Origin: Mycobacterium numidiamassiliense
Lineage (GTDB): Bacteria > Actinomycetota > Actinomycetes > Mycobacteriales > Mycobacteriaceae
DNA length: 64,000 nucleotides
NCBI RefSeq assembly: GCF_900157365.1
Contig: NZ_FUEZ01000004.1
Location: 3,314,965-3,378,964 of the forward strand
Reading direction: 5' to 3'
Part shown: positions 55,539 through 64,000 of the stretch, one piece after another
How positions within the stretch are numbered: the stretch's first letter is position 1
Layout: each line of letters opens with the position of its first letter
Notes under the pieces: model-generated
What the model saw: the letters and a program-made list of their open reading frames with translations, nothing else
Database searches by the model: none
Told to the model about the DNA's origin: nothing
Position numbers and translations under genes: made by a program

Positions 55539-55640
55539 CTATTCCTGAATTGCCATGCAACGGTTGCCCACGTTTCGATAGAACGTGGCGTGGGCGCTGA
55601 ATTGTGTTGCGGTAAAAGTAGATACGTCGTTAGATGACAT
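55539..55640 (-). CDS. Short leader-like ORF before PPE copy A
   Basis: The 33-codon ORF starts at ATG 55640 behind GAGGGGAAGTCCG and ends 12 bases before the PPE start. The peptide contains TFTATQFSAHATFY. Two other PPE genes nearby have ORFs with the same start region (AGTCCGATG-like) and a similar [TR]QF[ST] core. It may be a regulatory leader peptide or a remnant of a small gene. No known family. Confidence 0.3.
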   Translation of the reverse strand: MSSNDVSTFTATQFSAHATFYRNVGNRCMAIQE

Positions 55641-56191
55641 CGGACTTCCCCTCATGGAAGTAGACCGAGCCCAACGGCCTGGGTGGCCAAAACCCACGCC
55701 GATGCCCGCGAAAGCGGTTGCAAAGCGGGCTATTTCGGGGTTAAGGCGTTTCAGACTGTGAACAAGCTGCCGGGGTCGGATTGCAACGAAATGGTCCTTG
55801 ATCTGGAATACGGACTATCGCCAGAACACATTTCGCTCTCACCTCCTCACGGCCTGGGCACACGCGGATGCCGCTACATCGCACACAGGGAGGGATGCCA
55901 GGCTGACGGACCGGGCACCGCACCCCTCTCGTCAGAGCTTTGGCACCACACGGCGTATCCGGGTCATCTCGAGCCGGAAGCCACTTGGGCCCAACCCTTA
56001 AGCCGGGAAGAGCTGTCCTGACCCTGGGCGTCTTTCGACGTTCGAGGTCAGTGGCCTATATCCGTGTAGACGCCTCACCTAGCGAGGTGCATACCGAACC
56101 CATGTTGGCACCCGGATCCACGCGAGTCAAACCAGTTGCCGGACGGTCGCAACAACGACCGTCGCAAAAATCTCCTGTTGAGGTGACTGGG
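55641..56191. other. No supported gene
   Basis: Open frames of about 110 codons occur here (for example near 55.7-56.0 kb) but show no homology or coding bias. Nothing else is recognised. Confidence 0.4.
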
Positions 56192-57466
56192 TCACCCGGC
56201 AGCCGGCGGGCGTGGCATGACGGTCACATGGAATCCGTATCGAGGTCCACTGCCGAAGCTGCGTCCGGCCGTGCTTGCCGCCGGCATACCTGGCATGCCG
56301 GGCACGGCGGCGGGGCTTTCCGGCAGCGGGGTACTGGTCCAACCGCCACCGGGGAGTGCCGAACCCGCATGATTCTCAACCTGGGTAGCCACCGTCCAGG
56401 CCTCGGGCACCGACAGCCGTCCGACGAACCTGGCCTGGTTGCTTCCAGCCGAGAACATCGACGCGTCAGTGCCGGGCACGCCGGTTGCGCCCAATGGCGG
56501 GTCGCCGAACGGCACGCCTGTGGCGCCAGGTGACGTCCCACCTAAGCCGGCGCCCGCGATGGGCGTCCACCCGGCATTTCCGGAGCCCGAGCCCATCGGC
56601 GGAATCGCTTGCGTCTGAGGCGATCCGCCGAGCGCCACCGCGTTGACGTCGGCCATCGACGCGGTGATGGCGGGTTCGACGATGGCGGGGTTGATATAGC
56701 CACCAGAAATGATTCCGTTGAGGAAGTTGGAGTTCAGGAAGTCCCAGACGGAGCCGCTGGTAAGCGACGAGGCCGTCAACGACGAGGAACTCGCTGGGGT
56801 AGACGACAACGGAGATGCAAACGATTGCAGCGCATCGGGAACCGAGGAAGTCAGCTGACTCAGCGCCGACTGGGTGCCCGAAGCGGCTGACGTGCTGGTG
56901 ACTTGGGAGACGTTGGCGTCTTGGTCGGCCTGGCCGGTCTGTGTGGTGGTCTCCGGCGGCTGGCTGAACGATGCCATCCGCGTCGCGGCCGCCGAGCTGC
57001 CGGCATAGCCGTACATGGCTGCCGCGTCCTGCGCCCACATCTCGCTGTACTGCGCCTCGTTGGCCGCGATCGCAGGCGTGTTGATACCAAGGAAATTGGT
57101 CGCGACCAGTGTTGCCAGCGCAGTGCGGTTAGCCGTGACAGCGGCCGGAGGCACGGTCGCGGCCAACGCGGCCTCGTACGCGACCGCCGCCGCAGCGGCT
57201 TGGGTTGCGGCCTGCTCAGCTTTGGCCCCGGTGAGGCTCATCCAGGTCGTATACGGGTTCACCGCGGCTGCCATTGACGCCGACGTCGGCCCCAACCACC
57301 CCTCGCTCACCAGCCCCGTAATCACCGACTGATAAGACGATGCTGCCCGGCCGAGCTCCATGGCCAGCCCATCCCAGGCCGCCGCCGCGGTCAGCATCGG
57401 TGCCGAGCCCGGCCCGGAATACATACGCGCAGAATTTATCTCCGGCGGTAATGCTCCGTAATCCAT
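56192..57466 (-). CDS. PPE protein, SVP subfamily, between the duplicated copies
   Basis: The 424-residue protein has a PPE domain with ALPPEINSARMY, GWLGPTSASM (WxG-like) and ATNFLGINTPAIAANEAQYSEMWAQDAAAMYGYAG. A serine-rich linker (SSTPASSSSLTASSLTSGS) follows. The SVP motif GRLSVPEAWTVATQ is at about residue 358, and the tail is GPRYGFHVTVMPRPPAAG. ATG 57466 is chosen because AGGGG precedes it and the upstream part of the frame is not homologous. A 64-codon ORF lies just upstream on the same strand. Confidence 0.88.
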   Translation of the reverse strand: MDYGALPPEINSARMYSGPGSAPMLTAAAAWDGLAMELGRAASSYQSVITGLVSEGWLGPTSASMAAAVNPYTTWMSLTGAKAEQAATQAAAAAVAYEAALAATVPPAAVTANRTALATLVATNFLGINTPAIAANEAQYSEMWAQDAAAMYGYAGSSAAATRMASFSQPPETTTQTGQADQDANVSQVTSTSAASGTQSALSQLTSSVPDALQSFASPLSSTPASSSSLTASSLTSGSVWDFLNSNFLNGIISGGYINPAIVEPAITASMADVNAVALGGSPQTQAIPPMGSGSGNAGWTPIAGAGLGGTSPGATGVPFGDPPLGATGVPGTDASMFSAGSNQARFVGRLSVPEAWTVATQVENHAGSALPGGGWTSTPLPESPAAVPGMPGMPAASTAGRSFGSGPRYGFHVTVMPRPPAAG

Positions 57467-57477
57467 TGCCGACACCC

Positions 57478-57672
57478 CTAACCGGCCGCGTCTAGGGGGG
57501 TTGCATCGAGGGCCGTGGACGACCAGGCGGGAGCGGCGACGTGAGCGCTTGCATGCCGACACAGTCGCAATTGCATCGTGAATTGCCTTGCGGCGAAACC
57601 GGACACCTTTCCGGGCGCGACGCCGCTATCAGCGGGCGTGGCCGAGCCGCCCCACTGTTGAACAGAAAACAT
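57478..57672 (-). CDS. Short ORF before the central PPE gene
   Basis: The 64-codon ORF starts at ATG 57672 behind AAGGAGAAGTCCG, a good ribosome-binding site, and ends 11 bases before the PPE start. The peptide includes GFAARQFTMQLRLCRH. It shares its start context and the QFT-type core with the short ORF before PPE copy A. A leader peptide or small unknown protein; no known family. Confidence 0.35.
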   Translation of the reverse strand: MFSVQQWGGSATPADSGVAPGKVSGFAARQFTMQLRLCRHASAHVAAPAWSSTALDATPLDAAG

Positions 57673-58181
57673 CGGACTTCTCCTTATGGGATAGTCCGAC
57701 CCGGCTAGGCCACAGCCGCCATGGCGGTGTCAGGTGTTACTGACAGCGCGTACGCATCATCGCGCAGCGTGTATCAGGTACTCGGCGCCAGCCGATACAG
57801 ACGGCGGGAAAGCGCGCGACCGGATCGGAAAAGTTACTGTCATCGATTACGTACATGCACTGTCGGTCGTCCGCCCCACCTCCCGTCGCGTGCAGGCGCG
57901 GGGTGCTGTCATTGCACAAATTGGACGCGGTCACCCGCCGGAATTCGCCGGGCGTCGCACCCCCTCGTTAGATCTTCGAATCACCGCAGCGTAACCAGTC
58001 CCCCGCGGCGCTGCATGTCGTCCGGCTTAACACATAGACGACACAAATAATTCGCCGTGGAATGGGCCGATCTTCGTGTTCAGCGTCCCGTTTCGCCGTG
58101 AGGATTCGCGCGTCGCGCGTCGTCCAAAGGCGGCCATTGCCGACGCAATAAATCGCTATGCGGCGTCCATTGCCGCGGCGG
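57673..58181. other. No supported gene
   Basis: Only short frames without homology are seen. The far end abuts the left boundary of repeat copy B at 58181. Confidence 0.4.
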
Positions 58182-59356
58182 TTATCCGGCTGAGGGTGGG
58201 CGGGCGACGAAGGTGGGGCGGAAGCCGTATTGGGGTGCGGCGCGGCTCATGCCGTTGGCGCCCATGGCGCCAAGGGGGACCCCGGGCATGCCGGCGGCGA
58301 TGGCTGGTGGTGGGGAGACAGGGGGGGGCCGACGATGGGGGCGTTGCCGGTGGCCGCGGAGATGGCCCCGCCTGCGGCGGCGGCGCCTTGGCTGGCTCCT
58401 GCGGCGGCTCCTTCGGCGGCGCCGGTGGCGGCTCCGGCTGCGCCTTCGGCGGCGCTGGTGCCGCCTTGGTTGGCCTGGCTCATGAAGTCGGCGGCGGTGC
58501 CTAAGAAGTTGCCGGGCATGTAGAAGCCGGAGGAGAAGATGGTGTTCCAGATGTTGGCGTTGAGGAATTGTCCGAAGGCGGTGTTGGTGCCGAACAGCGA
58601 GTTGAGCACGCCGTTGAGGCCGGTGGTGTCGCTGGCTGATCCGGCGGCGAACGGGTTCCAGCCGCCGAGGTCATTGGAGAGCAGGGTCGAGGGGGTGGCC
58701 AGGGTTTGCAGGGTGTTGGGGGTGGCGGTGACCAGCTGGGAGAGGGTGTTTTGTCCGGTGCCGGCCGCGCTGCCCGCGGCTTGGGTCAGCGCGGTGGTTT
58801 GGTCGGTGGCCGCCTCGGGGCTGGTGATGGGTTGGGGTGTGCTGAATGAGGTCAGGCGGGTGGCCTGGGCTGAGGATCCGGCGTAGCCATACATCGCGGC
58901 GGCGTCTTGGGCCCACATATCGGAGTATTGGGCTTCGGTGGCCGCGATGGCCGGGGTGTTTTGACCGAGGGTGTTGGTGGAGACGAGCTTGGTCAGCAGG
59001 GCGCGGTTGGCGCTGACCTGAGCCGGGGGCACGGTGGCCGCGTAGGCGCTTTGGTAGGCCGCGGCGGCGGCTTCGGCTTGGCTGGCGGTCTGTTCGGCCT
59101 GGGCGGCGGTGGTGTTCATCCAGGCCACATACGGGGTGGCTGCTTCGGTCATCGCCGCCGAGCTCGGGCCATGCCATTCCTGGTCGGTCAATCCCGACAG
59201 CACCGCGTGATACGACAACGCCGTCGACCGCAATTCAGCAGCCAACGCCTTCCACGCCGAGGCCGCCACCAACATCGGACCCGAACCCGCCCCGGCATAC
59301 ATCCGCGCCGAATTCACCTCAGGCGGCAACAACCCAAAATCCAACCCACCACTCAT
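58182..59356 (-). CDS. PPE protein, duplicate copy B, frame shifted at a G8 tract
   Basis: From ATG 59356 the frame is identical to copy A up to the C8 run. It then reads 23 residues out of register (SPHHQPSPPACPGSPL) and stops at 58247, giving 369 residues. Adding one base in the run (C9) would keep the frame to 58182. That would encode a tail PVSPPPAIAAGMPGVP, then LGAMGANGMSRAAPQYGF and RPTFVARPPSAG, the normal PPE ending. The preserved tail suggests a recent shift, phase variation or a sequencing error in the run. The PPE domain is complete, so even the short form may be made. Confidence 0.85.
58321..58328. repeat. G8 homopolymer in PPE copy B
   Basis: Eight Gs; the coding strand has C8. 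Nine (or six) would place the downstream tail in frame. It is in the same place as the tract in copy A. Confidence 0.85.
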
Positions 59357-59438
59357 CGCTCCCCTCCTAAGGGGCGCGATGGTGTTGGTGGCCGGACAGC
59401 CCAAAATCGACGTGAATGACTCGTGAATTGTGTTGCGA

Positions 59439-59528
59439 TCACGGCAAATACTTCGCCGGTCGCCGCGCTCCCACCCGATCCAGCGCCGCACAGCCGGTGC
59501 TTTCGGCAGGATGAAGTGGCGCGCTCAT
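59439..59528 (-). other. Degenerate leader-like ORF before PPE copy B
   Basis: ATG 59528 stands behind GAGGGGAAATTCCG, like the other two leader ORFs, but its frame stops after 29 codons. A neighbouring frame instead carries VFAVIATQFTSHSRRFW, so the peptide found in the others seems frameshifted. Confidence 0.3.
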
Positions 59529-59745
59529 CGGAATTTCCCCTCAACCGCTTGGCTGTAACGCCCAGATTACGTTTGTCATTGCAATGTAACTTACGCGAGT
59601 TGGCGTGGGTAGCCGAATCTCCGTTGCGCATTTCTTGTGAGCGCGTGTTAACCCGGCGTCCAGCTTCTAAAGGGGTGCCGAAGAATTCAGTTCTGGCGCT
59701 AAGCCATTGGTCTAGTCAGATGCGCCTGAAACGCCGCGCGAAATA

Positions 59746-61575
59746 CTATGACTTCTTCTCCGCCACGGCCGCGCTGAGGCCCTCGGCAAGGTCGTCGGCG
59801 GTCAGTTCCGTGAATCGGAGCAGTTGATGCTCGTCGAACTCGGTGAGGTCGCTGGACAACACCGCGTCGAGGTCCTCGTCGTCCAGCCGAAAACTGCGGT
59901 GGTCGCGTGCCTTTTCCACCACATTGCGTACGAAGCCCGCATTGCCGAGGGTGTCGATGCCGCGAATCAGATCGCCGTCTTCCGAAAGGGTTTCGTCGAG
60001 ATAGAAGTTGGTGTACGACGGCAGGAGCGCCTCGGCCGACTCATCACTGATGATGTCCTGGTTCTCCTTGCCCATCAGTTTCGTCAGCGCGACCAGCTCT
60101 GGCGGCGTGTAGCTGAAGAATTCGATCACCGTCGAAAAGCGCCGCCGCAGACCCTGATTCACTTCCAGCATCTTGTCCATCGCCTTGGCGTATCCCGCGC
60201 CGAACACCACTAGTTCGTCGCGATGGTTCTCCATGTACAGCAGCAGTGTGTTGATGATGGCGTTGCCGTACGGGTCGCCCTGCTGGTAGCCCTTCTCGTG
60301 CAGGGTGTGCATCTCGTCGAAGAACACCGCCCCGCCCAACGCTTCCTCGAGCATCTCTTCGGTGTTCTTCTCCGCGTCGGCCATGAATCGGCCCAACAGC
60401 TTGGTACGGCTGGTCTCCACCACCAGCGGTTTGCGCAACACCGTCAACCCGCACAGCTGCTTGCTGAAAGCCCGCGCGACCGATGTCTTGCCGGTTCCCG
60501 GCGGGCCGAGCAACAGCATGTGGCGCGACGTCACCGGCACCGGCAGGCCCATCTTGGCCCGCGCCAGGTTCACCTTGGTCGTCGACTTGATGAGCTTGAT
60601 TTCCCGCTTGGCTTTCTCCATGCCCAACATCGCGTTGAGCTCGGCGTCACCTTCCGCGAGGTACTTCGCGGCCTCCTCGGCGTGACGTGCTGCCTCGGCC
60701 TGTTCGCGCGTCGGCGCGCTGTCCGGGTCCCACGGGTCGGTGCGGGCCTCGATCGTTTCGGGGTCGGTCAGGACCAGCCGAAAGTTGGGGTTGTCCAGCG
60801 CCTCGCGGGCGGGGGTGAACTTGGGATCCCGCGAGTACACACGCCGCAAGAGTTCGACGGCCTCCTCCTCGCGTCCGAGGTGTCGCTGGCACATGCCCTG
60901 GGTGTACAACGCGATGTTGGCCGCGCCCGGTACCCGGTCGGCCTCGATGGCGTCCTGGCCGCGCCGGATGGCTTCCTCGAAGACCCCCAGCGACGCCAGC
61001 GCGGTTGTTGCCATCGCCGCGCCCGCGGCCTTGAGTTCGGGGTTGCGCCAGGTCTTCCCCTCGGGGAACTGCGTGAGCACGTCCGGCCATCGTCCGGTGC
61101 GGAAATACAGGATGCCGCGGACGTAAGCGATCAGCTCCTCGTCGAACGGATGCCGTGGCTCGACGCCATCGAGCAGTTTCGCGGCTTCCTCGTAGCGTTT
61201 CGCCTCGGCCAGCACGGCGGCGTAGCCGCACGCGAGCGCCTCCACGGTGGTCACCGACAGTCGCAGAAACATCCCGTCGGAGACTTCGGGCCGGAACTGC
61301 AGATCCGTGACGCCGAGCCGGCGGGTTTCCCACCCGAACGTCCGCGTCGTCGCCCAGGCCCGGGAAAGCACGTCGATGCTGTGATCGCCGGCCAGGATCC
61401 GTGCCAACCATGCATCACACATGTCCGGGTCAAGGCTGGTGGCCGTGGTGAACATCTGCGATGCCACCTGCGGGTTGTGGCTGGGCTGTAGCCCGTTGAC
61501 CGAGATGCCCGACGCCAGCAGGCCGGCGAGCAACGCGTTACGGGCGTCCTCAGCGCTCGACTGTGGGCGGCTCAT
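59746..61575 (-). CDS. eccA5: ESX-5 AAA+ ATPase EccA5
   Basis: The 609-residue protein has an N-terminal TPR-like helical domain (about 1-290, ALACGYAAVLAEAKRYEEAAKLL). The AAA+ domain has Walker A LLGPPGTGKTSVARAF at about residue 355, Walker B AVFFDEMHTLHEKG at about 420, and RNVVEKARDHRSFRL near the C-terminus. EccA is the cytosolic ATPase that handles ESX substrates such as PE/PPE pairs. It matches Rv1798. Its start overlaps the eccE5 stop by 4 bases (ATGA-type coupling). Confidence 0.97.
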   Translation of the reverse strand: MSRPQSSAEDARNALLAGLLASGISVNGLQPSHNPQVASQMFTTATSLDPDMCDAWLARILAGDHSIDVLSRAWATTRTFGWETRRLGVTDLQFRPEVSDGMFLRLSVTTVEALACGYAAVLAEAKRYEEAAKLLDGVEPRHPFDEELIAYVRGILYFRTGRWPDVLTQFPEGKTWRNPELKAAGAAMATTALASLGVFEEAIRRGQDAIEADRVPGAANIALYTQGMCQRHLGREEEAVELLRRVYSRDPKFTPAREALDNPNFRLVLTDPETIEARTDPWDPDSAPTREQAEAARHAEEAAKYLAEGDAELNAMLGMEKAKREIKLIKSTTKVNLARAKMGLPVPVTSRHMLLLGPPGTGKTSVARAFSKQLCGLTVLRKPLVVETSRTKLLGRFMADAEKNTEEMLEEALGGAVFFDEMHTLHEKGYQQGDPYGNAIINTLLLYMENHRDELVVFGAGYAKAMDKMLEVNQGLRRRFSTVIEFFSYTPPELVALTKLMGKENQDIISDESAEALLPSYTNFYLDETLSEDGDLIRGIDTLGNAGFVRNVVEKARDHRSFRLDDEDLDAVLSSDLTEFDEHQLLRFTELTADDLAEGLSAAVAEKKS

Positions 61576-62771
61576 TGCGCGGCGGAAGACCGCTCAGCGC
61601 CTTCCCGCACCTGGCTTACCTGCAACACCAAGTAGTCGTCCGCGAACAACTCCCGGGTCGGCACGATCAACAGCGGCCGAGTCGTCGGGGCGGGCAGGCT
61701 GGCGCGGACCGCGGCCAACTGCCGGCCGGTGAGCCGGTTGAGTCCACCCGACAACCCCCGCGGCAGCTTGCTGTCGCTGTGGTAGCGGACCCAGCCGGCC
61801 ACCTGGGGCCGCCCATCGTCGTTGGTGAGCCGGATGGTGAGCACGGTCGCATCGGTGTCGGGCAGCCACAGCTCGTCCACTGTCTCGGTGGTGATGTCCG
61901 TCGGTGTCAGCCAGAAGCTGGTCGCAAACCCGTTGAAGTGTTTGAGGTAGCGCCAGCCGGGGCGGCTCCAGGTGGGTTCAAGATCGGCGAGCACGGCGCC
62001 GTCGACCTCGGATATCTCCTCGGCGGTCAATGCCCGAGCGGCGCAGCCGTGACCGTCGATGTCTTGAGCCAGCCGCTCGGTGGCCGCGACCAGGGTGGAA
62101 GCCAGGGAATCACGGGCCGCCACCGCCGCGACGTTGACCTGCGGGTTCATCCTGAGCACCAACCAGGTGCGCCGCACATACGACGCGGGCTGATCACTCT
62201 TCAACTCCCACTCTTCAGGACCCAACCTGTCGAGTTTTGACAGTTCGGCGGCATTGCCACCGCGGCGAACCTGCACCGAGACGATGTCGATGCCGTCGAG
62301 GTGGACATCGAATTGGCGCAGCCCGGCGGCCACCGACTGCACCAGCAAACTGGGCGCCTGCGCGGCGCGTTGGCGATGGCGCGAAGCCCCTTCGTCCTCG
62401 CCGCCGTCCACGGCGATTACCGTGACCAGGCGGCCTTCGTACTCGCGCACCCCGACCTTGTCGCGGCCGTATCGGCGCTGGAAGTCGAGCGCGGGCGTGC
62501 ATCCCGCGGCCAACGTGGTGCGCGGATCGGCGGACCAGTCCCACAGCCACCCGGCCAGTCCGGACGTCATCGTGAGGCCGTGGTGGGTCACCAACGACAA
62601 CAGCGTGATGATCGCCGCGAGGCCAACCCCGACCCACCACGCGATGTGCTTGTCGCCCTGCCACGAGTCGGGGCAGTGACTGGCGATCAGCAAGATCACG
62701 ATGTCGACGAGAAACACCGTGGTCAACCGCGACCACGACAGAGCCAACCCAAAACTGCGTTGAGCCTTCAT
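61572..62771 (-). CDS. eccE5: ESX-5 membrane component EccE5
   Basis: The 399-residue protein has two N-terminal membrane segments (about 15-35, LTTVFLVDIVILLIAS, and 45-65, VGVGLAAIITLLSLV). A periplasmic domain follows with FQRRYGRDKVGVREYEG and VQSVAAGLRQFDVHLDGIDI. EccE sits at the periphery of the type VII secretion pore. It matches Rv1797 and precedes eccA5 with overlapping coding. The mycP5 stop lies 18 bases upstream of ATG 62771. Confidence 0.95.
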   Translation of the reverse strand: MKAQRSFGLALSWSRLTTVFLVDIVILLIASHCPDSWQGDKHIAWWVGVGLAAIITLLSLVTHHGLTMTSGLAGWLWDWSADPRTTLAAGCTPALDFQRRYGRDKVGVREYEGRLVTVIAVDGGEDEGASRHRQRAAQAPSLLVQSVAAGLRQFDVHLDGIDIVSVQVRRGGNAAELSKLDRLGPEEWELKSDQPASYVRRTWLVLRMNPQVNVAAVAARDSLASTLVAATERLAQDIDGHGCAARALTAEEISEVDGAVLADLEPTWSRPGWRYLKHFNGFATSFWLTPTDITTETVDELWLPDTDATVLTIRLTNDDGRPQVAGWVRYHSDSKLPRGLSGGLNRLTGRQLAAVRASLPAPTTRPLLIVPTRELFADDYLVLQVSQVREGAERSSAAQ

Positions 62772-62789
62772 TGCTTTACTGCTCCGCCC

Positions 62790-64000
62790 TTATTGCTGCC
62801 TGCGGCGTTTCATCAGTATCGAAACACCGAATATCGCGCCGCCTATCAGTAGCGCCCCGGTCAACCCCCCGGCCGCCACCCACACCGGCACCATATCGCG
62901 GGGCGGGGCGGCTTTAGGAATGTTGAGCGGTATCGACAGTTGGTTCGGCGGCTTGGGCGGACCGTCGGGAACATCCCAGGTCAGTGCCGCCACCGGGTCG
63001 ACGACGCCGTAGCCGACCTGGTTGTCCACGCCGCGGGCCGGGGCCCTGGCCGTGCGCTCCAACCGGTTGATGACCTGGTTTGCCGTCAGGTGCGGGTACT
63101 TGGCACGGACGAGTGCCGCCACCCCCGTCACGATCGCGGCCGAGAAGCTCGTACCGACCGGCACCAATAGCGTGTTGTCCGGGCCATCGATCGCGTTGAT
63201 CAGCCCGTCGTCGCGCGGCGAGAGCCCGATGACGTCGTTTCCGGGCGCCGCGATTCCCACCCATGGTCCGGCGATGCTTGTTGAGCCCTGGTTCTGGCCG
63301 CCCGTGAGCGGATGACCGTCGGAATCCACCGCCCCGACGGTCAACACATAGTCGCTGAACCAGGACGGCGTGACCACGGTGTTCACCGCATGCCAGTCGC
63401 GGGGATCGTTGGGCTGCAAGGGATCCTCAATCGGGTTCTGCTTGCAGTCCCGCTTGCTACTGTCACCGGCCGCCGCGACGATGACGACATTCTTGTCGAC
63501 TGCCGCGTAGCGGATGGCGGCGCCCAGCGTGCGTTGGTCGATGATGTTGCGGGCACTCATGCAGTTCACATCGGAGATGTTGATCACCGAGGCCCCCATG
63601 TTGGCCGCATGCACGATCGCCTTAGCCATGGTGTCGATGCTGGTGATCTTCGCCGCGGACTGCGGATCCTCGTCGCCGGTGTAGGCGTCCTTGAGGCCGA
63701 AGGCCTGGCTGGACTGCCGGATCGAGATGATGTCGACGTCGGGCGCAATGCCGCTGTATGCGTCGGCCGCCTGCCCGGGCGGTGCCGGAGGGGGCGGGGG
63801 TGGTGGCGGCGGGGGTGGCGGAGCGAGCGGACGGGATGCGCCGTCGCTGTCGACCTTCGCGACCTGCCCGCCACCGTGGTAGCTGGGGATCGTCACCGTG
63901 CCGCCGCCGCCGTGATTTGCGGCTCCGGGAACCGGCGGCACGGCCTGCGGCGGCACGGTCTGCGGCGGCGGACCAGGCGCCGGACCAGCCGGTTGGCCCT
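62790..64000 (-). CDS. mycP5: ESX-5 mycosin protease MycP5 (5' end outside window)
   Basis: This is a partial subtilisin-like protease; the frame is open at the window end. Visible parts include a Pro-rich insert with an uninterrupted run of 12 prolines (near 63810) and ADAYSGIAPDVDIISIRQS. The catalytic Ser is in VPVGTSFSAAIVTGVAALV, and the protein ends with a membrane anchor (VAAGGLTGALLIGGAIFGV) and a basic tail. The catalytic Asp and His must lie upstream. Mycosins stabilise and process ESX machines. It matches Rv1796, and mycP5-eccE5-eccA5 form one operon. Confidence 0.94.
   Translation of the reverse strand, partial: GQPAGPAPGPPPQTVPPQAVPPVPGAANHGGGGTVTIPSYHGGGQVAKVDSDGASRPLAPPPPPPPPPPPPAPPGQAADAYSGIAPDVDIISIRQSSQAFGLKDAYTGDEDPQSAAKITSIDTMAKAIVHAANMGASVINISDVNCMSARNIIDQRTLGAAIRYAAVDKNVVIVAAAGDSSKRDCKQNPIEDPLQPNDPRDWHAVNTVVTPSWFSDYVLTVGAVDSDGHPLTGGQNQGSTSIAGPWVGIAAPGNDVIGLSPRDDGLINAIDGPDNTLLVPVGTSFSAAIVTGVAALVRAKYPHLTANQVINRLERTARAPARGVDNQVGYGVVDPVAALTWDVPDGPPKPPNQLSIPLNIPKAAPPRDMVPVWVAAGGLTGALLIGGAIFGVSILMKRRRQQ

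Larger units (their letters stand above)
58181..59367. repeat. Copy B of the 1.1-kb near-identical repeat
   Basis: This is the longer copy; it retains the 101 bases (58215-58315) missing from copy A and is otherwise identical in the lines compared. It ends within a few bases of the PPE ribosome-binding site. Confidence 0.9.

Noticed and set aside
55683..56021. 112-codon + strand ORF between PPE genes
   Set aside because: No homology, no ribosome-binding site and no coding bias.
63780..63830. Proline-codon run in mycP5 as a possible contingency repeat
   Set aside because: The run mixes CCC and CCG codons in-frame, mycosins commonly have Pro-rich loops, and nothing shows instability.

Overview
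The window is a high-GC chromosomal segment of a slow-growing mycobacterium that is not M. tuberculosis. Gene order follows the M. tuberculosis H37Rv stretch from Rv1863c down to Rv1796 almost gene for gene, but read in the opposite direction. The calls rest on remembered protein families and synteny, not on a database search. Hallmarks are apa, garA, secA2, a BacA-type transporter, PPE proteins and ESX-5 components. Several genes I associate with this interval in M. tuberculosis are missing: the urease operon, the PE_PGRS genes, lipZ, vapBC13, lppT and the PE partner genes.

Layout. 1-3.6 kb: the end of a phosphoketolase gene, a MOSC protein, a CPBP membrane protease, a zinc alcohol dehydrogenase and a GlsB-type membrane protein. 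3.7-8.8 kb: the apa antigen gene and the molybdate transporter modC-modB-modA, with modA cut off from modBC by two small extra genes, one carrying a 36-bp tandem repeat. 9-12.8 kb: an SDR enzyme, an F420-type LLM oxidoreductase, ndh and a thioesterase. 12.8-14.5 kb: an intergenic sRNA resembling MrsI, with an IdeR-like box and an intrinsic terminator, then blaI and the M56 peptidase gene. 14.5-25.7 kb: gnd1, guaB1, two CNNM/CorC-type membrane proteins, glcB, a VWA-like protein and a haloalkane dehalogenase.

25.8-35.2 kb: gcvB behind a tandem glycine riboswitch, a MerR regulator (ResR type), a DUF151 protein, a second MerR regulator, garA, gcvH, and a DUF881/SBP/DUF881/pgsA2 membrane cluster. 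35.3-41.3 kb: secA2, ilvG and the BacA-like ABC importer. 41.3-49.2 kb: a flavoprotein coupled to a VOC protein, a TetR regulator with a 15-bp palindrome next to it, a Ddn-like protein, a secreted serine protease, a sterol-desaturase-like protein, an NDH-2-like enzyme, mgtC and two DUF732 secreted proteins.

49.3-64 kb is the ESX-5 flank: six PPE genes followed by eccA5, eccE5 and mycP5 (cut by the window end). ESX-5 is the machine that exports PPE proteins, so this is an exporter beside its substrates. The most unusual feature is here. Two PPE genes 3.8 kb apart look identical over about 1.1 kb and share a G8 homopolymer near the 3' end. In one copy the tract shifts the frame and strands an intact downstream tail. 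In the other a 101-bp deletion beside the tract restores the frame. Short leader-like ORFs with a shared start region precede three of the PPE genes.
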